Shown: piece after piece, positions 1-5,819 of the stretch | How positions within the stretch are numbered: position 1 is the stretch's first letter | Layout of the letters: the number at the start of each line of letters is the position of its first letter | Source: an uncultured Syntrophobacteraceae bacterium | Lineage (GTDB): Bacteria; Desulfobacterota; Syntrophobacteria; Syntrophobacterales; Syntrophobacteraceae | Assembly: GCA_937889795.1 (NCBI GenBank) | Contig: CALBZH010000813.1 | Coordinates: 1-5,819 of the forward strand | DNA: 5,819 nucleotides | Direction: 5' to 3' | Program-made: the position numbers and the translations under genes | The notes under the pieces: model-generated | Seen by the model: only the letters and a program-made list of their open reading frames with translations | Told to the model about the DNA's origin: nothing | Database searches by the model: none

Positions 1-2
1 GC

Positions 3-2327
3 GGATCAATGGATTCGGCTTGGGTGGGTTGTCTCCACCCCGACACCATCCGCATGAGGCCGGCCGCTCATTTCGGGACCGACGGTGAGGTTTGGAAAAC
101 CCGTGGGCCGGATTTCTCTTACCGAAAGGACAATCCAGATGAATTGGCGCGGGCCATTGACGAAGGCCGTCCCTTCATCTGCGACGCATGCATCGGGCAC
201 GATTGTCCCCACCCGATCGCTCACCCGCCACCCACTTCGCTCCACCGCTCCTGCGGCTGGTTTCCCATTCACTTCCAGGGGAAGGTCTGGGGCGGCCTGG
301 CCCTGAGCGTCAACAGGCCCGGCTTCTTTCAAGAACGGGAGATCGCGCTTTTGGAAGAGGTGGTCATGGACCTCTCCTTCGCCCTGGACAAGTTCGAGGG
401 GGACGCCCGCCGGCTGCAGGCCGAGGAAGCGGTGCGAGCGAGCGAGTCGAAATTCAGGTCTTACATCGAGCACGCCCCCATGGGTGTCTTTGTGGCCGAC
501 AGATCGAGCCGCATTGTCGAGGTCAATCCCGCCGCCACGACGATGCTGGGCTACGGGGAGTTGGAGCTGCTCGGGATGTCCATTCCGGATGTCCTCCCCC
601 CGGAGTCGCTGGAATCGGGTCTGCAGAGCTTTCAATCGGTCATTGGGGAGGGGTTGGCGGTTGGGCAATTCCCTTTGCTTCGGAAAGACGGCACTCGCCT
701 GTGGGCTTCCGTCAGTGCCGTGAAACTCGACGACAGCCACTCCCTGGCGTTCTGCCAAGATGTCACGGAACAGCGCCAGATCCTCGAATCCCTCTGGGAA
801 AGCGAGGAAAGACTGCGGTTGTTCGTCGAGCACGCGCCGGCCGCCATCGCCATGTTCGACCGCGAAATGCGCTACATGAGCGCCAGCCGCCGGTGGCGGG
901 AGGATTACTTCCTCGGAGACCGGGACCTGACGGGGCTCTGCCATTACGAGGTGTTTCCCGAGATCCCCGAGAGTTTGAAGGAAGTCCACCGGCGCGGACT
1001 GGCCGGGGAGGTGATCCGGGCCGACGACGACCGGTTCGATCGGGCCGACGGCACCGTCCAGTGGCTGCGCTGGGAGGTGCGCCCCTGGCGCGACTCCAGA
1101 GGTAGCGTGGCGGGCATCGTGATCTTCACGGAAGACATCACTGAAAAGGTGAAGGCTGTTTCCGAGAAAGCCAAGGTCGAAGCGCAGCTTCGCCAGGCTC
1201 AAAAACTGGAAGCCATCGGGACCCTCGCCGGAGGGATCGCCCATGATTTCAACAACGTGCTCTCCCCCATCATCGGCTACACCGAGATGGCCCTGGACGA
1301 CATCCCGGAATCGGGCACCACGAGGTATGACCTCGAACAGGTGCTCACCGCGGCCAGACGTGCCAAGGACCTTGTCAAACAAATCCTGGCTTTCAGCCGG
1401 CTCAAATCGGACGAGCTGATGCGGCCCACGGACATCGATCTGGTAATCAAAGAGGTTCTGAGCTTGCTGCGCGCTTCGCTGCCGAGCACAATCGAGATCC
1501 GCCAGAACGTGCACAAGGCAAGAGCCGTCGCCAACGCAACCGAAATCCACCAGGTCGTCGTCAACCTGTGCACCAACGCGGCCCATGCGATGCACGAGCG
1601 AGGCACCCTGGATGTCTCCATCACGGAAGCGACCTTGACCGAGGAGGACCTGCTGAAGATGTCGGTTCCCCACCTCCGCCCCGGACCGTACCTGAAGATC
1701 GGCGTCAAGGACACCGGCCACGGCATGCGACCCGAGATCATGGAGCAGATCTTTGACCCGTACTTCTCCACGAAGGAGATGGGCGAAGGAACCGGACTCG
1801 GCCTGGCGGTCGTCCACGGAATCGTCATGAGACATGGCGGCGCGATTACGGTCCAGAGCACCCTGGGAGAAGGGAGTGTCTTCGATGTTTACCTGCCGGC
1901 CACCGGCAAGGCGTCCGGTCCCGAGATGGATCCCGCTGAAACGATGCCTCACGGAGCCGAGAGGATCCTTCTGGTCGACGACGAAGCGATGATCGTGGAC
2001 ATGAGCCACAAAATGCTGAGACAACTGGGATACCAGGTGACCGCCAGCGGGGACCCGACCGAGGCTCTCACGATCTTTCTGTCCGACCCGAAGCAGTTCG
2101 ACCTGATTATCACCGATTTCACCATGCCGCGCCTTACAGGGATGGATCTCGCCAAGCGGGTCCTACAAATCCGTCCCGATATCCCCATACTGCTGTGCAC
2201 CGGATTCAATGAGCGATTGACGCCGGACATGATCCGAGAAGCCGGGATCCGAGAGATCGTGCTCAAACCGTTTGAAAAGCGGCGTATGGCCAAGCTCATT
2301 CGTGAGGTTTTGAGCTCCGGTAGCTAA
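3..2327 (+). CDS. Hybrid sensor histidine kinase, GAF-PAS-PAS-HisKA-HATPase-REC (5' partial)
   Basis: A cytoplasmic-looking two-component hybrid kinase that should autophosphorylate on His and pass phosphate to its own receiver. The frame is open to the left edge and the GAF fold is missing its beginning, so the ATG at 9 is probably internal and the gene starts outside the window. Counting residues from that ATG: GAF remnant about 1-128; PAS about 146-255; second PAS about 264-380; dimerisation/HisKA about 392-465 with phosphoacceptor His412 in the H-D-F-N-N motif; HATPase about 509-632 with N box (Asn519, Asn523), G1 box DTGHGM (568-573), F box FDPYFSTK and G2 box GEGTGLGLA; receiver about 652-768 with acidic pair Asp657/Asp658, phosphoacceptor Asp703, Thr731 and Lys753. 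All catalytic residues are present. There is no transmembrane segment in the visible part and no HPt or output domain after the receiver, so the signal and the downstream partner are unknown. The GAF part has an unusual Cys/His cluster. Function is confident at family level only. Confidence 0.95.
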   Translation, partial: GSMDSAWVGCLHPDTIRMRPAAHFGTDGEVWKTRGPDFSYRKDNPDELARAIDEGRPFICDACIGHDCPHPIAHPPPTSLHRSCGWFPIHFQGKVWGGLALSVNRPGFFQEREIALLEEVVMDLSFALDKFEGDARRLQAEEAVRASESKFRSYIEHAPMGVFVADRSSRIVEVNPAATTMLGYGELELLGMSIPDVLPPESLESGLQSFQSVIGEGLAVGQFPLLRKDGTRLWASVSAVKLDDSHSLAFCQDVTEQRQILESLWESEERLRLFVEHAPAAIAMFDREMRYMSASRRWREDYFLGDRDLTGLCHYEVFPEIPESLKEVHRRGLAGEVIRADDDRFDRADGTVQWLRWEVRPWRDSRGSVAGIVIFTEDITEKVKAVSEKAKVEAQLRQAQKLEAIGTLAGGIAHDFNNVLSPIIGYTEMALDDIPESGTTRYDLEQVLTAARRAKDLVKQILAFSRLKSDELMRPTDIDLVIKEVLSLLRASLPSTIEIRQNVHKARAVANATEIHQVVVNLCTNAAHAMHERGTLDVSITEATLTEEDLLKMSVPHLRPGPYLKIGVKDTGHGMRPEIMEQIFDPYFSTKEMGEGTGLGLAVVHGIVMRHGGAITVQSTLGEGSVFDVYLPATGKASGPEMDPAETMPHGAERILLVDDEAMIVDMSHKMLRQLGYQVTASGDPTEALTIFLSDPKQFDLIITDFTMPRLTGMDLAKRVLQIRPDIPILLCTGFNERLTPDMIREAGIREIVLKPFEKRRMAKLIREVLSSGS

Positions 2328-2362
2328 GAGACAGACCTGAGTGACGTTGGAACGGAAAACCC

Positions 2363-3040
2363 ATGAGCGCCGAGCATGACGGGCATCGAAAACGACTGCG
2401 GGAGCGCTTCGAGCAAAGCGGTCTCGACGCGTTCCATGATCACGAGGTTCTGGAGCTGCTGCTCACCTACGCCATTCCCAGGCGAGACGTCAAACCGCTT
2501 GCCAAAGCGCTGCTCAGTGAATTCGGCGGGCTTTCGGCCGTTTTGGACGCTCCGCTTGCGAGGTTGAAGCAGGTGAGCGGTGTCGGAGACCATGCGGCCC
2601 TGCTCCTCAGCCTGGCTCCCAAGCTCCTCGAACGCTACCAGCAGGACCGCTGGCAGAAGCGCCGAGCGTTTCACTCAACGCCGGAGGTCGTGACCTATCT
2701 TCGGCCGGATCTGGCTTCCGAAGTGAACGAGGTCTTCTGCATTCTGGCCCTGAACAGCCAGAACGGTCTCCTCGCCATGGAGCGGATCCAGCGGGGAACC
2801 GTCAACAAGACGGTCGTCTTTCCTCGGCTTGTGGTGGAGGCAGCCTTGAAGCACCGTGCGACCGCCGTCATCCTCGCTCACAATCACCCTGGCGGGGACC
2901 CCAAACCCTCGGCGGCCGACCGTCAGCTCACCAGTCGACTCAAGAAGACCCTCCACGACCTTGACATCACCGTTCACGACCATATTATCATCGCCGGAAC
3001 CGCGTATTATTCCTTCGCGGAAAACGGAGAGCTCGCATGA
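2363..3040 (+). CDS. radC: RadC family protein (JAB/JAMM domain, UPF0758)
   Basis: 225 residues, the usual length for the family. The N-terminal part (about 1-90) holds the typical helical region with a helix-hairpin-helix-like segment at 56-76 (V-S-G-V-G-D). The C-terminal JAB1/MPN-type domain (about 103-225) has a complete metalloprotease-like motif: Glu123, then His173-x-His175-Pro176 with Ser183 and Asp186 at JAMM spacing. The usual 'HPSGD' reads HPGGD here. RadC proteins were named for a proposed DNA-repair role, but that role is not supported in E. coli and the biochemical function is unsettled; a zinc-dependent hydrolase or DNA-associated role is inferred from the motif. The ATG at 2363 is preceded by a weak ribosome site (CGGAA, 2353-2357). 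It lies 35 bp after the kinase and its stop overlaps the next start (ATGA, 3037-3040), suggesting translational coupling with the oxidoreductase. Family assignment is strong; physiological role is uncertain. Confidence 0.95.
   Translation: MSAEHDGHRKRLRERFEQSGLDAFHDHEVLELLLTYAIPRRDVKPLAKALLSEFGGLSAVLDAPLARLKQVSGVGDHAALLLSLAPKLLERYQQDRWQKRRAFHSTPEVVTYLRPDLASEVNEVFCILALNSQNGLLAMERIQRGTVNKTVVFPRLVVEAALKHRATAVILAHNHPGGDPKPSAADRQLTSRLKKTLHDLDITVHDHIIIAGTAYYSFAENGELA
3026..3029 (+). promoter_or_regulatory. Ribosome binding site of the quinone oxidoreductase gene
   Basis: GGAG inside the last codons of radC, 7 nt before the ATG at 3037. It favours this start over the ATG at 3052, which has no purine-rich site at the right distance. 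Confidence 0.55.
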
Positions 3041-4044
3041 AATCGGCCGTCATGGACGCAGTGGTGATTCGCACGCCTGCCGTGCGCGGGGACTGGAACG
3101 CTCTCGGCATCGAGCAGGTGGCCCGCCCGGTCCCACGCGAAGGCGAGGTCTTGATCCAGGTCGAGGCGTGCTCCGTCAACCGGGCCGACCTGCTTCAGCG
3201 CAGGGGGTTGTATCCGCCTCCAACCGGAGCTTCGGAGATTCTGGGGCTCGACTTCGCGGGATACGTGGTGGAGATAGCGGACGGCGTCGAAGGGGGGCGG
3301 GTCGGGAACCGCGTTCTGGGCATCACGGTCGGCGGAGGGTACGGGCGATATGTGGTGGTCCCCGCGTCGCATCTGGTGCCCATTCCCAGCCGATTGAGCT
3401 TCATCGAAGCCGCCGCGGCCGCGGAAGTGTTCTTCACGGCCTACGTCAATCTCTTCCTTGAAGCGGGGCTTCAGGCTGGGGAATGGGTGCTGATCCACGG
3501 GGGCGGGAGCGGCGTGGGAACAGCCGCCATTCAGCTTGCCAGGGCGGCGGAGGCGAAAGTCATCGTCACCGTTGGAACGGGTGAGAAGGCGGAACGCTGC
3601 CTGCAGCTTGGAGCCAGCCACGCCATCGTCTACAAAGAGGATGACTTTGCTGCCAGGGTCCTCGACCTGACCTCAGGGAAGGGCATCGAGGTCATTCTCG
3701 ACTGGATCGGGGCACCTTACCTGGAAACGCACCTGCGCATCCTGAAAACGGGCGGCCGATTGGTTATGATCGGGCTCATGGGGGGATCGAAAGCCGAGAT
3801 TGCCCTGGATGCCCTGGTCACCAAGCGTCTGCATGTCGTCGGCTCCGTTCTGCGCAGCCGCTCCGACGCGGAAAAGGCCGTGATCACCGACCGGTTCAAG
3901 GAGCATGTCCTGTCCCTTCTTGCTGCAGGGACCGTCAGTCCCGTGATCGACCGGGTGTTTCCCATGCGTGAGGTCGAGCGGGCCCATGAGCGCATGCGGG
4001 CCGGAGAGCATTTCGGAAAGATCGTCCTGACCTGGGACCACTGA
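3037..4044 (+). CDS. NAD(P)H quinone oxidoreductase, PIG3/zeta-crystallin type (zinc-free MDR)
   Basis: 335 residues, full length for a medium-chain dehydrogenase/reductase of the quinone oxidoreductase subfamily, closest in pattern to the PIG3 (TP53I3) group. Visible hallmarks: the quinone oxidoreductase signature around 48-75 (NRADLLQRRGLYPPP, then GASEILGLDFAG), a Rossmann NAD(P)-binding glycine motif GGGSGVG at 155-161 followed by TAAIQLA, LDWIG at 221-225, GLMGG at 246-250, SVLRSR at 270-275 and a C-terminal HFGKIVL. The structural and catalytic zinc ligands of alcohol dehydrogenases are absent, as expected. The probable reaction is NAD(P)H-dependent reduction of quinones or other reactive carbonyl/alkene compounds in the cytoplasm; the substrate is not deducible. 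The start at 3037 has a good ribosome site (GGAG, 3026-3029, 7-nt spacer) and overlaps the radC stop. An ATG at 3052 would match the N-terminus of many relatives but lacks such a site. The gene ends 9 bp before the ABC ATPase. Confidence 0.93.
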   Translation: MKSAVMDAVVIRTPAVRGDWNALGIEQVARPVPREGEVLIQVEACSVNRADLLQRRGLYPPPTGASEILGLDFAGYVVEIADGVEGGRVGNRVLGITVGGGYGRYVVVPASHLVPIPSRLSFIEAAAAAEVFFTAYVNLFLEAGLQAGEWVLIHGGGSGVGTAAIQLARAAEAKVIVTVGTGEKAERCLQLGASHAIVYKEDDFAARVLDLTSGKGIEVILDWIGAPYLETHLRILKTGGRLVMIGLMGGSKAEIALDALVTKRLHVVGSVLRSRSDAEKAVITDRFKEHVLSLLAAGTVSPVIDRVFPMREVERAHERMRAGEHFGKIVLTWDH

Positions 4045-4049
4045 GGGAG
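4043..4049 (+). promoter_or_regulatory. Ribosome binding site that fixes the TTG start of the ABC ATPase
   Basis: GAGGGAG lies immediately upstream of the TTG at 4054 (4-nt gap to the end of the purine run, 7 nt from GAGG). It overlaps the TGA stop of the quinone oxidoreductase (4042-4044). No ATG or GTG exists between that in-frame stop and the TTG, so the site supports TTG as the real initiator. Confidence 0.6.
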
Positions 4050-4053
4050 AATA

Positions 4054-4857
4054 TTGAGCTGCATCCTTCTCGATCACGTTGACTTTGTTCGATCCAAGCG
4101 ACAAATCCTCCACGATATCAGCTGGACCGTTCCGGAAAACGAGCATTGGGTCGTGCTCGGACCCAACGGCTCCGGAAAAACGACCCTGCTGCAGCTGCTG
4201 GCGGGCTACCTCTGGCCGACGGATGGCCGCATCACCGTCCTCGGCGAGCGATTCGGCCAAGTCGACTTGCGCGAGCTTCGCAAGCGCATCGGGTGGGTAG
4301 GCTCCTTCCTCCAGGTGCAGATTCCTCCCGCCCAACGCCCCCTCGACCTCATCGTGAGCGGCAAATTCGCCTCCGTGGGCATTTTTGAAAAGCCGCTCCC
4401 GGAGGATTACGCCGATGCACGCTCCCTGGCCGAAAAGCTGCGCTGTGACCACATCCTGGAGCAGCCGTACAGCGTGCTCTCCCAGGGAGAAAAGCAGCGG
4501 CTCCTGATCGCCCGAGCGATGATCCACCACCCGAAGCTGCTCATCCTGGATGAGCCGTGCGCCGGGCTCGACCTTGTCGCCCGTGAGCAGCTCCTGGAAA
4601 GCCTCGAGACGCTTGGGAGCACCTCAGGAGGGCCGACCATGGTGCTGGTTACCCACCATCTCGAAGAAATCACCCCGATCTTTTCGCACGTGCTGATGCT
4701 GAAGGAAGGCCGCTGCGTGGGCCAGGGACCGAAAGAGAAGCTGCTGAACGACAGAAGCCTGAGCAGCGTCTTTGGAATGGCCCTGCGCGTGGAACGGACG
4801 GGAGACCGCTACTGGGGACTGGCCTCCCCGGGCGCCGTCAGGGAGCGCAGCGCGTAG
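4054..4857 (+). CDS. ABC transporter ATP-binding protein, ModF/YlmA-like (COG1119 type)
   Basis: 267 residues, a single ABC ATPase domain. Walker A GPNGSGKT at 36-43, Q-loop region around Gln87, signature LSQGE at 142-146, Walker B LLILDEP at 162-168 (catalytic Glu167), D-loop GLDL just after, and H-loop His201 in V-T-H-H-L-E-E-I. All catalytic elements are intact. The VTHHLEEI pattern and the overall layout resemble stand-alone ATPases annotated as molybdenum-transport or photorepair (ModF/PhrA, YlmA) proteins; the substrate is not established for most of them and I do not infer one. No permease or binding-protein gene is next to it, so it may serve a distant permease or act in a non-transport role. 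The start is TTG at 4054: the preceding in-frame codons run straight back to the stop at 4042, and a strong ribosome site precedes it. The last 49 bp overlap the convergent nucleotidyltransferase gene. Confidence 0.92.
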   Translation: MSCILLDHVDFVRSKRQILHDISWTVPENEHWVVLGPNGSGKTTLLQLLAGYLWPTDGRITVLGERFGQVDLRELRKRIGWVGSFLQVQIPPAQRPLDLIVSGKFASVGIFEKPLPEDYADARSLAEKLRCDHILEQPYSVLSQGEKQRLLIARAMIHHPKLLILDEPCAGLDLVAREQLLESLETLGSTSGGPTMVLVTHHLEEITPIFSHVLMLKEGRCVGQGPKEKLLNDRSLSSVFGMALRVERTGDRYWGLASPGAVRERSA

Positions 4858-5648
4858 CGCTTTTGCACGAACCGAAGCGCATCCGGGGTGTCGACTCCCA
4901 CCACCTCGTCGGCGTCGGAGACCACGAGGCCGATGGGGAGTCCATCCGTGCTCATCATTTCAATGAGATCCGTCAGGAAATATTCTTCGATGGTCACCCA
5001 CGTTTCGCCCCGCTGTTTGCGGACCTTGTGGGGCCGGGATGCCAGCCGGTCCAGGTAGCGCAGGAGGGCATCCCTTCGCGCGGCATAGACACCGGCATTG
5101 CAGAACCGCAGGAGCTCCCGCTGTTCCGCGGGCCACTCGCTCCAGTACTTCCACTCGACGATTCGCAGAGCATGCTCCCCTTGCATTTCGATCATGCCGT
5201 ACTGGGCTTTGTCCTCGGGCTCAAATCCCAGCAGGACCATCTCGCACTCATCCAGCTTCCCGATGAGCTTCTCGTAGGTGGAAGGAAGAATAAGCGGGAC
5301 ATCACCCATGGTGATGATCCAGCGCCCGGAGGGATCCGTCTCGATGAGCTCCCGCGAAACCAGCAGGGCTCCGCCCGTACCGTTGGTCTCGGGCTGGAAA
5401 ATGTACTGCACCCCGAGATGACTGGTGGCACGTTTCACATCCTCGGCGCAATGGCTTACCACAAGGCCCTTGGGACCGGGAGGCAGGTTATCGAGCACCT
5501 CCAAGAGGATCGGCCGCGAGCCATCATACAGGGAATCCCCGGCAACAAGCGGGAGCAGCGTCTTGTTTCCCGAAAACCCCACCATGCGGCTGCCCTTGCC
5601 CGCCGCGAAAACAATACTCGCTGTAACCGTTTCAACGCGATCGTTCAT
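4809..5648 (-). CDS. GlmU-like sugar-phosphate nucleotidyltransferase (single domain, no beta-helix)
   Basis: 279 residues from the ATG at 5648. It resembles the N-terminal uridylyltransferase (pyrophosphorylase) domain of GlmU and related NTP-transferases that join a sugar 1-phosphate to a nucleotide. Motifs in order: FAAGKGSRM at 14-22 (dinucleotide-binding loop, Arg21), Lys29, Q-P-E-T-N-G-T-G at 85-92, GDVPLI at 115-120 (metal-binding Asp116), YGMIE at 150-154, IVEWK at 163-167 (Glu165), CNAGVY at 183-188 (Asn184), EEYFLTDLIEM at 221-231 and GVDTPDAL at 251-258. These correspond one by one to GlmU active-site positions, but the left-handed beta-helix acetyltransferase half is absent, so it cannot be a complete bifunctional GlmU. 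Substrate is unproven; UDP-GlcNAc or a related nucleotide sugar is the natural guess. The start is chosen because the nucleotide-binding loop follows at residue 14 and GGGAG sits 8 nt upstream. It overlaps the mltG end by 17 bp and the convergent ABC gene by 49 bp. Confidence 0.88.
   Translation of the reverse strand: MNDRVETVTASIVFAAGKGSRMVGFSGNKTLLPLVAGDSLYDGSRPILLEVLDNLPPGPKGLVVSHCAEDVKRATSHLGVQYIFQPETNGTGGALLVSRELIETDPSGRWIITMGDVPLILPSTYEKLIGKLDECEMVLLGFEPEDKAQYGMIEMQGEHALRIVEWKYWSEWPAEQRELLRFCNAGVYAARRDALLRYLDRLASRPHKVRKQRGETWVTIEEYFLTDLIEMMSTDGLPIGLVVSDADEVVGVDTPDALRFVQKRYALRSLTAPGEASPQ
4849..4864 (+). terminator. Weak candidate intrinsic terminator at the end of the + strand unit
   Basis: AGCGC (4849-4853) and GCGCT (4857-4861) can pair around a 3-nt loop GTA, followed by T's (4861-4864). 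The loop and stem include the TAG stop of the ABC ATPase. AGCGC at 4844-4848 could pair with the same right arm instead. The stem is only 5 bp and the T run is short, and the whole element sits inside the codons of the opposite-strand gene, so it may be chance. Confidence 0.22.
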
Positions 5649-5819
5649 GGAGCAAACTCCCAGTCGTCGGGACAGGTGCATCCTGCGCGGGCTTCGCCTG
5701 GTCATGGACCGCTTTCACCTTCTCCCTATACTGTCCCACCGCCTGCTGGTGCTCCGTGATGGTGGCCGAGAACTGGTGCGTCCCGTCCATGTTGCTCACG
5801 AAATAGAGGAAGTTGGTGG
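5632..5819 (-). CDS. mltG: Endolytic transglycosylase MltG, C-terminal end (5' partial)
   Basis: Only the last 61 complete codons are in the window, reading from codon 5817-5815 to the TGA at 5634-5632. The segment TNFLYFVSNMDGTHQFSAT followed by I-T-E-H-Q-Q-A-V matches the conserved C-terminal end of the YceG/MltG domain (typically Y-L-Y-F-V then G-x-H-x-F-x-x-T-x-x-E-H-N). MltG is an inner-membrane-anchored lytic transglycosylase that cleaves nascent peptidoglycan strands and is thought to set glycan chain termination. The catalytic Glu and the membrane anchor lie outside the window. After the domain there is a charged, proline-containing tail of about 30 residues. Its last 17 bp overlap the start of the nucleotidyltransferase gene, so the two are probably co-transcribed and translationally coupled. 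The motif is short but distinctive. Confidence 0.8.
   Translation of the reverse strand, partial: TNFLYFVSNMDGTHQFSATITEHQQAVGQYREKVKAVHDQAKPAQDAPVPTTGSLLHERSR
5657..5661 (-). promoter_or_regulatory. Ribosome binding site of the nucleotidyltransferase gene
   Basis: Read on the minus strand, GGGAG lies 8 nt before the ATG at 5648-5646, inside the final codons of mltG. It supports this start against the upstream in-frame ATG at 5705. Confidence 0.55.

Noticed and set aside
188..1105. A 305-codon plus-strand open frame inside the kinase gene in another frame.
   Set aside because: The translation is a low-quality Arg/Pro/Gly-rich product typical of frame-shifted GC-rich DNA; the overlapping kinase frame is clearly the real one.
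6..2024. A 672-codon open frame on the minus strand, antisense to the histidine kinase.
   Set aside because: It is in exact codon register with the kinase, so its stops would require TTA, CTA or TCA codons in the sense strand, which are rare in this GC-rich genome. The translation has no recognisable domain, while the sense frame has every kinase motif.
2328..2362. A possible promoter or terminator between the kinase and radC.
   Set aside because: In 35 bp I see no inverted repeat with a T run and no convincing -35/-10 pair, only a weak ribosome site.
3007..3621. A 204-codon minus-strand open frame opposite the oxidoreductase.
   Set aside because: It is a register shadow of the oxidoreductase codons and has no independent support.
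4042..4053. TGA read-through or selenocysteine joining the oxidoreductase and the ABC ATPase, which are in the same frame.
   Set aside because: The oxidoreductase ends at its normal family C-terminus (FGKIVL), the ATPase has its own ribosome site and start, and a redox enzyme-ATPase fusion makes no known sense.
3673..4530. A 285-codon minus-strand open frame spanning the oxidoreductase/ABC junction.
   Set aside because: The two sense genes share a frame, so the codon-register shadow continues across the junction. There is no motif or domain in the translation.
5646..5705. A longer nucleotidyltransferase starting at the ATG at 5705.
   Set aside because: The extra 19 residues are Arg-rich, precede the conserved nucleotide-binding loop without similarity to the family, and would enlarge the overlap with mltG; the ATG at 5648 has a good ribosome site.
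4863..5759. A 298-codon open frame on the plus strand opposite the nucleotidyltransferase.
   Set aside because: Same codon-register shadow effect; it runs through the mltG overlap and shows no domain, while the minus strand carries a full set of nucleotidyltransferase motifs.

Overview
The window is a gene-dense, GC-rich stretch of bacterial chromosome (about 60% G+C by eye). It has almost no non-coding DNA, no mobile element, no CRISPR array and no RNA gene that I can see. The gene content and protein style suggest a Gram-negative of the former Deltaproteobacteria (Desulfobacterota, perhaps Syntrophobacter-like): a large hybrid PAS/GAF histidine kinase with a C-terminal receiver, the 'HR.RLRERF' type of RadC, and a stand-alone GlmU-type nucleotidyltransferase beside mltG. 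The taxonomic guess is inference from family resemblance only.

Left part, + strand (3-4857): four tightly packed genes that could share one transcript. (1) A hybrid sensor histidine kinase, cut at its N-terminus by the window edge, with domains GAF-PAS-PAS-HisKA-HATPase-REC. (2) After a 35-bp gap, a RadC-family JAB/JAMM-domain protein. (3) Overlapping radC by 4 bp (ATGA), a zinc-independent NAD(P)H quinone oxidoreductase of the PIG3/zeta-crystallin type. (4) After 9 bp, with a TTG start, an ABC-transporter ATPase of the ModF/YlmA-like group (COG1119 type) with no permease gene beside it.

Right part, - strand (5819-4809): the C-terminal end of an endolytic transglycosylase MltG enters from the right edge. 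It overlaps by 17 bp the start of a 279-residue nucleotidyltransferase resembling the uridylyltransferase half of GlmU without the acetyltransferase beta-helix. Both point to cell-wall or surface-sugar metabolism.

The two transcription units converge and their last genes overlap tail to tail by 49 bp (4809-4857). There is no intergenic space for a normal terminator; only a weak 5-bp hairpin with four T's is visible there. No promoter can be identified, since both units must start outside the window or inside coding sequence.

Most of the window is ordinary housekeeping or signalling content. I found no convincing undescribed system. The points most worth a second look are the convergent coding overlap, the short GlmU-like enzyme coupled to mltG, the orphan ATPase, and an unusual Cys/His cluster in the kinase GAF domain. 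Several long antisense open frames are explained by codon bias and are rejected.
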